A stretch of 15,060 nucleotides of DNA from CADEFF01 sp964569315 (GTDB lineage: Bacteria > Pseudomonadota > Alphaproteobacteria > Dongiales > Dongiaceae): the NCBI GenBank assembly GCA_964569315.1, contig CAZMUZ010000091.1:1-15060 (forward strand), in the 5' to 3' direction. The notes beneath the pieces are model-generated. The model worked only from the letters and a program-made list of their open reading frames with translations, was not told the DNA's origin and did no database searches. The position numbers and the translations under genes are program-made. Within the stretch, counting starts at the first letter, position 1. Every line of letters begins with the position of its first letter. Shown here one piece after another: positions 6,669-13,680 of this stretch.

Positions 6669-7376
6669 ATGGCCGAAGACGAACTCGACCTTAACTCGCT
6701 CGACGACGAGGAACTCGTCCAGCAGATGCAGGACGACCTCTATGACGGGATGAAGGAGGAGATCGAGCAGGGCGTGAACATCCTGCTCGGCCGCAAATGG
6801 ACGCCCTACGACGTGCTGACCAAAGCGCTGGTCGAGGGCATGCGGATCGTCGGCATCGATTTCCGCGACGGCATCCTGTTCGTGCCGGAGGTGCTGCTCG
6901 CCGCCAACGCCATGAAGGCCGGCATGTTCATCCTCAGGCCGCTGCTCGCCGAGACCGGCGCGCCGAAGATCGGCAAGATGGTGATCGGCACCGTCAAGGG
7001 CGACATCCACGACATCGGCAAGAACCTCGTCGCGATGATGATGGAAGGCGCCGGGTTCGAGGTGATCAATATCGGGATCAACAACCCGGTCGAGAACTAT
7101 CTGCAGGCGATCGAGGAGCACAAGCCGGACATCCTCGGCATGTCGGCCCTCCTCACCACGACCATGCCCTACATGAAGGTCGTGATCGACACGCTCATCG
7201 AGAAGGGCATGCGCAACGACTACATCGTGCTGGTCGGCGGCGCGCCGCTGAACGAGGCCTTCGCGCAATCGATCGGCGCCGACGCCTATTGCCGCGACGC
7301 CGCCGTCGCCGTCGAGACGGCGAAAGCGCTCATCGCCAAGCGCCAGGGCTCGGCCTTCGCCGCCAAGCGCGCCTAG
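6669..7376 (+). CDS. Corrinoid (B12-binding) methyl-carrier protein, MtbC/MttC-like
   Basis: This 235-residue cytoplasmic protein carries a methyl group on cobalamin between two methyltransferases. The helical cap domain (about residues 15-100) contains LLAANAMKAGM. The Rossmann-like B12-binding domain starts at about residue 100. Its DIHDIG motif (112-117) has H114 as the expected lower cobalt ligand. MSALLTTTM (158-166) and VGGAP (189-193) are the other cobalamin contacts. The start is well supported by AAGGGAG 6 bases before the ATG. Family members act on methylamines, betaines or methoxylated compounds. The matching substrate methyltransferase, the folate methyltransferase and the reactivase are not in the window. 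The gene stands alone, ends at an intrinsic terminator, and is divergent from hutH. Confidence 0.93.
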   Translation: MAEDELDLNSLDDEELVQQMQDDLYDGMKEEIEQGVNILLGRKWTPYDVLTKALVEGMRIVGIDFRDGILFVPEVLLAANAMKAGMFILRPLLAETGAPKIGKMVIGTVKGDIHDIGKNLVAMMMEGAGFEVINIGINNPVENYLQAIEEHKPDILGMSALLTTTMPYMKVVIDTLIEKGMRNDYIVLVGGAPLNEAFAQSIGADAYCRDAAVAVETAKALIAKRQGSAFAAKRA

Positions 7377-7401
7377 CCGAAAGGCAAGTCCGAAGCGACC
7401 A

Positions 7402-7430
7402 AGCGGGGCCGATCGGCCCCGCTTTTCTTT
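7402..7430 (+). terminator. Intrinsic terminator of the corrinoid protein gene
   Basis: A perfect 9-bp stem, AGCGGGGCC / GGCCCCGCT, with a GATC loop (7402-7423) is followed by TTTCTTT. It lies 25 bp after the stop codon of the corrinoid gene and is the clearest terminator in the window. Confidence 0.9.
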
Positions 7431-7583
7431 GTGCCGACAATCTCCCTCCACTAGCTAGGCGCGCGAATCTCCGGAAGGAAGCGCGACTTGACAGTGCAGA
7501 CAGCGTCAGGCGATGCTGGCACAATCTTGTGTCGTATAAGAGAGTCAATTTTCTCCTTTAGACAAACTCTTCTCCTTGGCCCC

Positions 7584-8252
7584 ATGCTCCGCATTCCGGA
7601 CTTCGCCGCGCGTTTCGCGGCCATCGCTCTCGTACTGACCAGCTTCGCTGGCTGCGCGGTAGGCGTCGGACCAGGCAGAGTAATCGAGGAAGAGCAGGTA
7701 TTTCCCGCCGACGGCAAAGCTCTGGTCATCGTCGGTCTGGCTCTGACTACCGACGAAAGCTTCTCTGCGGGATGGGGCGCAAGCTGGCTCCAGATAGATC
7801 GGGGGTCTCAGTCGGTTGTAAAGGACGGAGCCTCCATGGGGCTCGTGCGGCATTCCTGCAGCGTTTTTAAAACCCATCCGAATGGCTGCAATGACGATCA
7901 GAGAATCGTCCTTTACTTTCCGGTGATCGTGGAACCCGGCGACTACATGCTGAGTGCCCTGTGGGATACGGACGACGGCTCGACTCACTTCATCCGACCG
8001 GAAGGGAGCCTCTTCGCTAATGTCGCGAATGGCATGAAATCGGGAGCAGTTCCCTGGTTTTCGATCGAGGCCGGAGAAATCCTCTATATCGGCGACATGA
8101 TCGTCTCGATCTTCGAAGAAAATCGAAGAATCGTCGAGTTCCGCCGTAGCGACGATGGCGCGCGCGCCATGTTGAGCGGATACCCGAATGTCAGAGGTGA
8201 ACTCATCTTCAGGCCGGTAAACGGCGACAAACTGGTAGTTGCCACCGAATAA
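7584..8252 (+). CDS. Predicted lipoprotein of unknown function
   Basis: The 222-residue product has a charged start (MLRIPDFAAR), a hydrophobic stretch and a lipobox-like FAGC, placing the lipidated cysteine at residue 24. It is probably an envelope lipoprotein. The mature part has beta-strand-like segments such as IVLYFPVIVEPGDYMLSALW and ELIFRPVNGDKLVV; I do not recognise the domain. The frame is open upstream from a TTG at 7488, but the signal peptide fixes the ATG at 7584 as the likely start. No good ribosome site precedes it. The gene has visibly lower GC and different codon use from its neighbours. It lies 19 bp before a second lipoprotein gene and probably forms an operon with it. Confidence 0.72.
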   Translation: MLRIPDFAARFAAIALVLTSFAGCAVGVGPGRVIEEEQVFPADGKALVIVGLALTTDESFSAGWGASWLQIDRGSQSVVKDGASMGLVRHSCSVFKTHPNGCNDDQRIVLYFPVIVEPGDYMLSALWDTDDGSTHFIRPEGSLFANVANGMKSGAVPWFSIEAGEILYIGDMIVSIFEENRRIVEFRRSDDGARAMLSGYPNVRGELIFRPVNGDKLVVATE

Positions 8253-8271
8253 ATTTGATCCGGGGACATCG

Positions 8272-8757
8272 ATGACCAATCGTATTCTTACGCTCGGATT
8301 GCTCATCGGTATGGCAATCGGAGTTGCCTCGTGCGGCCCCGATAGACCCATCCTTTACACCGAGTACAACATTTTCGGCTGCGCCGTTGAGGCCGAGAAG
8401 ATCGAGGGCAACCGTTACAATGTGACCGCATGGGGTAACTACAAGAACGGGCTCATCGAGACCGAACGCTACGCCCTGCTGAAGTCGGCCGAAACCGCGT
8501 TGGAGGCCGGCATGTCCAGATTCCGCGTGATAAAGACCGGCGGTGAGACCCGGATGGCATGTCTTTATTCCGGCTGCCAACAAATAGGGCAGAGCGTGGA
8601 ACTCGAGATCGAGATCGCGGGCGAGCTTCCCGACGGCGCTGACGAGGCGGAGTGGTTCGAGGCGCAGGAGGTATATGACGAACTGGTCCCGTTGAAGAGA
8701 CGCGGGAACGTCGTCCCCGCCTCGACGACGGAGGCTGAGACAACGGAGGTCGAATAG
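8272..8757 (+). CDS. Predicted lipoprotein (resembles CC0125/CC1285-type lipoproteins)
   Basis: The 161-residue product starts MTNRILTLGLLIGMAIG and has a good lipobox, VASC, with the lipidated cysteine at residue 21. The core segment, including ETERYALLKSAETALEAG and then FRVIK, recalls small alphaproteobacterial lipoproteins of the CC0125/CC1285 type. In those proteins a strand-forming region is followed by a helix of the form YALLRAAELTLENGY. That resemblance is from memory and tentative. The C-terminus is acidic. The ATG at 8272 is preceded by CGGGGA and fits the signal peptide; the longer frame from 8239 does not. It is probably co-transcribed with the lipoprotein gene 19 bp upstream. 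Confidence 0.75.
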   Translation: MTNRILTLGLLIGMAIGVASCGPDRPILYTEYNIFGCAVEAEKIEGNRYNVTAWGNYKNGLIETERYALLKSAETALEAGMSRFRVIKTGGETRMACLYSGCQQIGQSVELEIEIAGELPDGADEAEWFEAQEVYDELVPLKRRGNVVPASTTEAETTEVE

Positions 8758-8796
8758 GCTCAGGGCTCGGTCTGAAAGCCGGTTCGCCCTGCGCCC

Positions 8797-9354
8797 CTAC
8801 CGGATCATCGCCTCGAGCTGCGCCTTGTCGAGGCCGGATTTCTTCCAGAATTTCTGCGTATGGGCGAGGCGCGTGAACACGTCCTCATAGCCGACCTGCC
8901 GGCCGCTCTTGTCGGTATAGATGAGCGCGCCGCGCGTCACGAAGAAGGTGATCATCCCCGCCTTCGGGTCGGCGACGAGGGTATGCATCTCGCCCGGCGG
9001 CTCGAAGATGAAGGTGCCGGTCTTCGCCACCCAGTCATGCTCGAGATAGCGCCAGGAACCCTCCACCACATACCCGTACACGGGGCCGGTGTGATAGTGG
9101 CAGGCGAGCCGGCCGCCGGGCGCCACGCGGAGCAGGCTCGACCAGCTTCCGCCGCTCACATCGAAGAGGAAGGGCCGGATCGACACCTGGTCGGTGATGG
9201 GGACCCACAGCGTCTCGTCTTTCCAGCTCCCGTCGATGATGACTTCCTTGGCGATGTTGACGGAGCGGAAAGCGATCGGGGCGGTCGTCGTGGCGGCTGG
9301 CGTCGGGGCGGCGGCGGGCGTCGCGGCGGAAGGCGGGGGCGCAGCTTCGTTCAT
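8797..9354 (-). CDS. Cupin protein of the 2,4'-dihydroxyacetophenone dioxygenase family
   Basis: This 185-residue single cupin barrel is related to the iron dioxygenase that cleaves dihydroxyacetophenone. The metal triad is H86 and H88 (HYHTG) plus H124 (PPGEMH). The glutamate of the usual cupin motif 1 is replaced by V/Y at the expected position; E99 or E105 could supply a fourth ligand. Residues 1-27 are a low-complexity Ala/Pro/Thr stretch not expected in the family. The start (ATG 9354) has AAGGA about 8 bases upstream. The gene follows the GlxA-type regulator on the same strand by 66 bp and may be its target or partner. Many family members have no proven substrate, so the family name should not be read as a function. 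Confidence 0.85.
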   Translation of the reverse strand: MNEAAPPPSAATPAAAPTPAATTTAPIAFRSVNIAKEVIIDGSWKDETLWVPITDQVSIRPFLFDVSGGSWSSLLRVAPGGRLACHYHTGPVYGYVVEGSWRYLEHDWVAKTGTFIFEPPGEMHTLVADPKAGMITFFVTRGALIYTDKSGRQVGYEDVFTRLAHTQKFWKKSGLDKAQLEAMIR

Positions 9355-9420
9355 CGGAGAAATCCTTCGCGGAAATGGCGCGGGGGCTGGGGGCCAGCAT
9401 AGACCGCGCCCGCCGGCCGG

Positions 9421-10434
9421 TCATCCCGACGGCGCTGCCCGGGAACGCGCGGCTTCCGGCGCCGTCGGCGGCGGGCCACGCTCGGCGCGCGGGGTCCGGC
9501 CGAACTGCTCGCGATAGCATTTCGAGAAATGCGAGGCCGAGACGAAGCCGCAGGCGAGCGCCACATCCAGCACCGAGAGGTCGGTCTGCAGCAGCAGCAG
9601 CCGGGCGCGCTTCAGCCGCAGGTCGAGATAGTAGCGGGTCGGGGTGCAGCCGAGATATTTGCGAAAGAGCCGCTCGAGCTGCCGGCCTGAGAGCTTCACC
9701 CCGCGCGCGAGCTCGGCGCAGGAGACCGTCTCCTCCAGCGTCTCCTCCATGCGCTTCACCACGGCGAGCAGCTTCGGATGGCGCGCGCCGAGCCGGGCCG
9801 GGAGCGCCATGCGCTGCCGGTCGGTCGCATCGCGGATGCGCTCGTGGATGAACTGCTCGGAGACGGCCGTCGCGAGCGCCGCGCCATGCTGCTTGCCGAT
9901 GAGATGCAGCATGAGGTCGAGCGCCGCGGTACCGCCCGAGCAGGTGAAGCGGTCGCGGTCGATCTCGAAGAGCTCCGCCGTCACCTGGAGATCGGGGAAG
10001 GCCTCGGCGAAGCTCGTCAGGTTCTCCCAGTGAAGCGTGCAGCGATGGCCGTCGAGCAGCCCGGCGCGCGCCAGCACATAGGTGCCGAGCGAGAGCCCGC
10101 CGATCTCGACCGGCTTCCGCGCGAGCCGCCGCAGCCAGCCGAAGACCTGGCGGTCCTCGTAGAGATGGGCGTCGATGCCGGCGCAGACGACGAGCGCATC
10201 GAGCGGCGGCGGGTTCTCGATCGAGGCTTCCGGCAGCACCGCGATGCCGTTCGAGGCCGGCACCGGGTCGCGCCCGTCCTTCGAGAGGATGTGCCAGCTA
10301 TAGAGCGTCCGGCCGCTGAGGCGGTTCGCGCTGCGCAGCGGCTCGATCGCCGAGGCGAATCCCATGAGCGCGAACTGCGGCACCACGAAGAAGCCGATCC
10401 GCTCGGGGAGCGCTGCGGGTTTGCGCTGGAACAT
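9421..10434 (-). CDS. GlxA-type transcriptional regulator (DJ-1/PfpI domain plus AraC HTH)
   Basis: The 337-residue regulator has two parts. Residues about 10-190 form a class-I glutamine-amidotransferase-like sensor domain (RIGFFVVPQFALMGF, then LSLGTYVLARAGLLDG). The catalytic cysteine position is not conserved, so it binds a ligand rather than hydrolysing one. Residues about 225-325 carry the AraC double helix-turn-helix (ARGVKLSGRQLERLFRKYLG and ACGFVSASHFSKCYREQFG). This architecture is shared by GbdR, CdhR, SouR and ArgR-type activators of betaine, carnitine, sarcosine and arginine catabolism. The C-terminal tail is Pro/Ala-rich. It lies between the TetR gene (72 bp upstream) and the cupin gene (66 bp downstream), all on one strand. 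An AAAGG lies about 9 bases before the ATG. Confidence 0.93.
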   Translation of the reverse strand: MFQRKPAALPERIGFFVVPQFALMGFASAIEPLRSANRLSGRTLYSWHILSKDGRDPVPASNGIAVLPEASIENPPPLDALVVCAGIDAHLYEDRQVFGWLRRLARKPVEIGGLSLGTYVLARAGLLDGHRCTLHWENLTSFAEAFPDLQVTAELFEIDRDRFTCSGGTAALDLMLHLIGKQHGAALATAVSEQFIHERIRDATDRQRMALPARLGARHPKLLAVVKRMEETLEETVSCAELARGVKLSGRQLERLFRKYLGCTPTRYYLDLRLKRARLLLLQTDLSVLDVALACGFVSASHFSKCYREQFGRTPRAERGPPPTAPEAARSRAAPSG

Positions 10435-10506
10435 GGCATCTGGCCTTTATGGCGTGCCGCGGCTGCCGGTTTCGCAATCCTAGCGCGATGTCGGTTTGGG
10501 GACAAT

Positions 10507-11121
10507 TCAGCGCTTCAGCAACTGAGCGACGTAATCCTTGCAGATCGCTTCGCCATAACCCGGCTTGAAGGCCTTCGGATCAATCGAAAGCTCCAGCCAG
10601 AGCCCGTCGTTCAGCGCCACGAACCCGTCGGTCGCACGGTCGAGATCGATCTCGAGACCGCGCTCCTGCGCTGCGGTCGCCAGCAGACCGCGGACGAAGT
10701 CGCGATACCAACCATAGATCTCACGATTGACCGCCCGGAGGCTCGGATCGGTCTTCGCCGCGTGCCAGAATCCGTACCAGGCCGAGAGCATCTCCTCGCG
10801 AAAGACGGGGGGCTGCAGAATGATCTCGATGAGCGCGTTGAGCTGCGACATCGCGTCGGCAGGGCGCGACGGCAGGACCAGTTGAAGCCGATTCCGCAAT
10901 TCGTTGCAGAGCGAGCGATAAGCCTCCGCCCAAAGCTCGCTCTTGCTGCGGAAATGATAGCGGACCAAGCCGCGCGACACGCCGGCGGTTTCGGTGATCC
11001 GCTCGACGGACGCCTCCGCGATCCCGTCGCGCGCGATCGAGCGGATGGTGGCCTGGATGAGCTCGCCCCGGCGCGCCTCGGCCATTTCCGCCTTCGACCT
11101 CGGTCGCGTCGGCTTTCGCAT
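10507..11121 (-). CDS. TetR-family repressor, BetI-like
   Basis: The 204-residue protein has an N-terminal helix-turn-helix, ERITETAGVSRGLVRYHFRS, at residues 40-59. The C-terminal half resembles the BetI-type ligand domain: WYGFWHAAKTDPSLRAVNRE in the middle, and then DGLWLELSIDP near the end, followed by a C-terminal helix. BetI proteins repress choline-to-betaine genes, and relatives control other small-amine pathways; the ligand here is unknown. The gene is divergent from the binding-protein gene at 11312. The 190-bp region between them carries a perfect 20-bp palindrome, so autoregulation together with control of the divergent operon is likely. An AAGG lies 5 bases before the ATG. Confidence 0.93.
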   Translation of the reverse strand: MRKPTRPRSKAEMAEARRGELIQATIRSIARDGIAEASVERITETAGVSRGLVRYHFRSKSELWAEAYRSLCNELRNRLQLVLPSRPADAMSQLNALIEIILQPPVFREEMLSAWYGFWHAAKTDPSLRAVNREIYGWYRDFVRGLLATAAQERGLEIDLDRATDGFVALNDGLWLELSIDPKAFKPGYGEAICKDYVAQLLKR

Positions 11122-11220
11122 GCTCGCCTTACCTCACCTTGCTCGCTCGCCCGATAATGCAAGCGAGGCCACATCGCTTCATAAGTTGCAACGCTGCCAG
11201 CGGTCGATCCGAAAATGGCC

Positions 11221-11269
11221 TTGACAGCAGTCTTCGAATAAACTTCGCTATACGTATAGCGAATATAAT
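11221..11269 (+). promoter_or_regulatory. Divergent promoter with a perfect 20-bp palindrome (probable TetR operator)
   Basis: TTCGCTATAC and its exact complement GTATAGCGAA form a 20-bp palindrome at 11244-11263. A consensus TATAAT follows directly at 11264-11269, 42 bp before the binding-protein ATG. A consensus TTGACA lies at 11221-11226, but it is 37 bp from the TATAAT, too far to pair with it. The length and symmetry are typical of a TetR-dimer site. A repressor bound here would block the promoter carrying the TATAAT. The match to the neighbouring TetR protein is inferred from position. Confidence 0.75.
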
Positions 11270-11311
11270 CGGCACGGGCCAGGGCGCGCCGCAGTCGAGG
11301 GAGGGACCGAA

Positions 11312-12436
11312 ATGCGAGATGGGGATGGATTCGGACAGGGACCGCCCTGGAACTTGCAGGGACGGCGCAATTTCCTGAGGCAAATGACGGCGCTGGGTCT
11401 CGGCCTTGCGGTGGGTTTGCCAGGTACGGCGACCGCGGCTCCCGCCCTTTCCTACTACACCTGGGCAGGCTACGAGATCCCGGATCTCCATCAACCCTAC
11501 ATTCGCAAGCATGGGGGATCTCCCGAGGTTTCGTTTTTCGGGGACGAGGAAGAGGCGCTCGGCAAGGTGCGGAGCGGCTTCCTGCCCTCGATCGCGCACC
11601 CCTGCAGCAGCAGCGTCGCGCGCTGGCGGGATGCCGACGTGGTCGACGCGATCGACGTCTCGCGCCTCGCCAACTGGCCGGATGTGATCGAGGACCTGAA
11701 GCGCATCCCGGGCACCACGGCCGGCGACGAGACGATCTGGATTCCGTTCGATTGGGGCAGCAACTCGATCGTCTATCGCACGGACCTCGTCGATCCGAAA
11801 TACGTCGAGGAAAACTCGTGGGCGATTCTGTTCGACGAGCGATATGCGAACCGCCTCGCCATGTGGGCCTCGATCGACGGTGCGGTCGCCATGGCGGCGA
11901 CGATGCTCGGCATCAAGGACACCGGCAACGTCACTGACGAGGAATTCGCCGGCATCAAGGCGCTACTCGTCCGTCAGAAGCCGCTGCTCCGCTTCTACTG
12001 GGATTCGGATACGGTGGCCGAGGAAGCGCTCGCGAGCGGCGAGGTCGTGGCTTCCTATCTCTGGAGCGGATCGGCGAGCCGGCTGAAGCAGAATGGCGTC
12101 CCGGTGGACTACATGCTGCGGCCCAAGGAAGGCATCGTCTCGTTCCTCTGCGGCCTTGTCTCGATCAAGGGCGGCGAAGGCGACGAGCAGGCCAAATACG
12201 ACTTCATCGACGCGATGATCAGTCCGGAAACCGGCAAGTATCTCGTCGAGCAATATGGCTATGGCCATTCCAACCGGAAGACCTACGAGCTGGTGAGCGA
12301 GGACGCCCTCGCGGCGCAGGGCCTCACGCGCGATGTCGGCGCCTACATCGCGAAGACGAACTTCTTCCAGTACTGGCCGCCGGAAGTCCGCGATCGCTAC
12401 ATCCGCATGTTCGACGAGGTGAAAGCCTCGCTCTAA
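11312..12436 (+). CDS. PotD/PotF-like periplasmic substrate-binding protein with Tat-type signal
   Basis: The 374-residue protein has a twin-arginine signal, RRNFLRQ at residues 18-24, a hydrophobic stretch and a likely signal-peptidase site near residue 43 (TATAA). It is therefore exported folded to the periplasm. The mature protein opens LSYYTWAGYE, the usual start of polyamine-type binding proteins (SBP_bac_8/PotD group). VRSGFLPSIAHPCSSSVARW, WIPFDWGSNSIVYRTDL and YLWSGSASRLK fit that fold. The ligand may be a polyamine or another small amine; this is not decided. GAGGGAGGGA about 8 bases before the ATG is a strong ribosome site. The cupin gene follows after 32 bp. No ABC permease or ATPase gene lies in the window. 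Confidence 0.9.
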   Translation: MRDGDGFGQGPPWNLQGRRNFLRQMTALGLGLAVGLPGTATAAPALSYYTWAGYEIPDLHQPYIRKHGGSPEVSFFGDEEEALGKVRSGFLPSIAHPCSSSVARWRDADVVDAIDVSRLANWPDVIEDLKRIPGTTAGDETIWIPFDWGSNSIVYRTDLVDPKYVEENSWAILFDERYANRLAMWASIDGAVAMAATMLGIKDTGNVTDEEFAGIKALLVRQKPLLRFYWDSDTVAEEALASGEVVASYLWSGSASRLKQNGVPVDYMLRPKEGIVSFLCGLVSIKGGEGDEQAKYDFIDAMISPETGKYLVEQYGYGHSNRKTYELVSEDALAAQGLTRDVGAYIAKTNFFQYWPPEVRDRYIRMFDEVKASL

Positions 12437-12468
12437 GCCTGACGCAACGAACTCGAAAGGAACACACC

Positions 12469-12891
12469 ATGACCGTCATGCAGAACACAGCCGCGCGCCA
12501 GCTCTTCGCCTCGGTAACACGCTACGACGTCGGACCGGCCGAGCCCGCGCTCGAACCCTGGCCCGCCTTCGCGCCGGAGGATATCCTCGAAGGCGACCCG
12601 GCGCACAAGGGCGCGGTCCTCTATCGCGACCCGACGCGGCTTTTCAGCCTCGGTATCTGGGAGTGCCCGCCCTGCAAGTTCCAGGTTGCCTATGTGGGCA
12701 CCGAGTCCGGTCATGTCGTAAAAGGCAGCGCCACCTTGACCGACACCAAGACCGGCTTGTCGCAGACTGTTAAAGCGGGCGACCGGTTCCTTGTGCCCTT
12801 CGGCTCGGCCGTCGTGTGGCAGGTCCATGAGACGTTCCGGAAGGTCTACACCATGTATGAATCGGAATGGATTGACGAGCGGTTCTACTAG
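12469..12891 (+). CDS. DUF861-type (cupin_3) cupin protein
   Basis: This is a 140-residue single-domain cupin. The segment IWECPPCKFQVAYVG...HVVKGSATLTD, then the turn VKAGDRFLVPFGSAVVWQV and the closing RKVYTMYE, matches the DUF861 pattern. That fold is shared with the cupin of ureidoglycine aminohydrolase and with proteins found beside polyamine and amine catabolism genes. The function of most members is unknown. The start is supported by AAAGGA 8 bases upstream. It lies 32 bp behind the binding-protein gene on the same strand and is almost certainly co-transcribed with it. DUF1989 follows 141 bp later. Confidence 0.88.
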   Translation: MTVMQNTAARQLFASVTRYDVGPAEPALEPWPAFAPEDILEGDPAHKGAVLYRDPTRLFSLGIWECPPCKFQVAYVGTESGHVVKGSATLTDTKTGLSQTVKAGDRFLVPFGSAVVWQVHETFRKVYTMYESEWIDERFY

Positions 12892-12918
12892 GCCTCCCGA
12901 TCGATTTCTCTCTGGCGC

Positions 12919-12963
12919 GCGCCGGCCGCCAGCTCCCCGCTCCTGCGGAGCGCCGGCCGGCGC
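12919..12963. other. Nested GC-rich hairpin between the cupin and DUF1989 genes
   Basis: The outer stem GCGCCGGCCG (12919-12928) pairs perfectly with CGGCCGGCGC (12954-12963). The inner stem GCTCC (12939-12943) pairs with GGAGC (12947-12951) around TGC. There is no T-run after it. It could weaken read-through or protect an mRNA end, but it is not a standard intrinsic terminator. Confidence 0.5.
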
Positions 12964-13032
12964 CAATCATTCTGTCTATCGGGTTTCTTCCGGCATAAAC
13001 TTGGCCGTTCGCTCACCGGCCGGGAGAAACCC

Positions 13033-13659
13033 ATGCCCATCGATCGCAGCAACTCGATCCTCGAAGACCGCGTGATTCCGGCGGCGGGAGACTGGTCCGG
13101 CATCGTGAAGGCGGGCCAGCGCCTGCGGATCGTCGATCTCGAGGGCCATCAGGCGGTCGATTTCCTCTGCTACGACGCGGCCGACCCCGCGGAGCGCTAC
13201 AACGCGGCCGATACCATGAAGATCAACGGCTCGATCTTCCTCGGCCCCGGCAGCAAGCTCTATTCCGACATGGGACATGCGCTCTTCACCATCGTCGAGG
13301 ATAGCTGCGGGCGGCACGACACGATCGGCGGCTGCTGCTCCAACGAGGCGAACCATCTGCGCTACGGCGCGACCCCGGGGCCGAACTGCCGCGACAATTT
13401 CATCCGCGCGCTCGGTCGTCACGGGCTCGGCAAGAAGGACATCGTCGCGAACGTCAACTTCTTCATGTATGTCCCGGTGGGCGCCGACGGGTTCATGAAC
13501 ACCGGCCTCGATGCCGGCCATTCGAAGCCGGGCGACCGGGTGGAGCTCCGCGCCGAGCGCGACGTGCTGGCGGTGCTTTCGAACTGCCCGCAGATCAACA
13601 ATGCGACCAACGACTTCAACCCGACACCGGTGCGCGTGACCCTGTTCGACCGCGATTAG
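13033..13659 (+). CDS. DUF1989 protein (urea-carboxylase-associated / carboxyguanidine deiminase family)
   Basis: The 208-residue protein has the family hallmarks: GHQAVDFLCYDA (38-49), SDMGHALFTI (78-87), DSCGRHDTIGGCC (90-102), a conserved C119, VNFFMYVPV (141-149) and SNCPQINNATNDFNPTPVRV near the end. C92, H95, C101/C102 and C119 are plausible zinc ligands (inferred). Some family members (CgdA and CgdB) form a two-subunit carboxyguanidine deiminase in guanidine degradation; others have no known role. Only one copy is present here and there is no guanidine/urea carboxylase or allophanate hydrolase in the window. The ATG at 13033 follows GGGAGAAA. It may continue the binding-protein/cupin transcript or have its own promoter. 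rlmH starts 21 bp after its stop. Confidence 0.9.
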   Translation: MPIDRSNSILEDRVIPAAGDWSGIVKAGQRLRIVDLEGHQAVDFLCYDAADPAERYNAADTMKINGSIFLGPGSKLYSDMGHALFTIVEDSCGRHDTIGGCCSNEANHLRYGATPGPNCRDNFIRALGRHGLGKKDIVANVNFFMYVPVGADGFMNTGLDAGHSKPGDRVELRAERDVLAVLSNCPQINNATNDFNPTPVRVTLFDRD

Positions 13660-13680
13660 CCCCGGCGCCGGCAGCGGGCC

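Noticed and set aside
7517..7530. Possible sigma-54 promoter (TGGCAC ... TTGT)
   Set aside because: The spacing between the GG and the downstream G is one base short and the conserved GC is GT, so it does not meet the -24/-12 consensus.
7488..7583. Upstream TTG start for the first lipoprotein
   Set aside because: It would bury the signal peptide 32 residues inside the protein. The TTG is also part of a TTGACA that looks more like a promoter fragment, although no -10 at proper spacing was found.
9778..11157. 459-codon plus-strand open frame
   Set aside because: It spans two recognised minus-strand regulator genes and the gap between them, and has no family signature.
11221..11269. TTGACA (11221) and TATAAT (11264) as one sigma-70 promoter
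   Set aside because: The 37-bp spacing is far too long. They can only belong to different promoters or one is fortuitous.
12919..12963. Intrinsic terminator after the DUF861 cupin gene
   Set aside because: The stem is strong, but no T-run follows on either strand, so it is recorded only as a hairpin.
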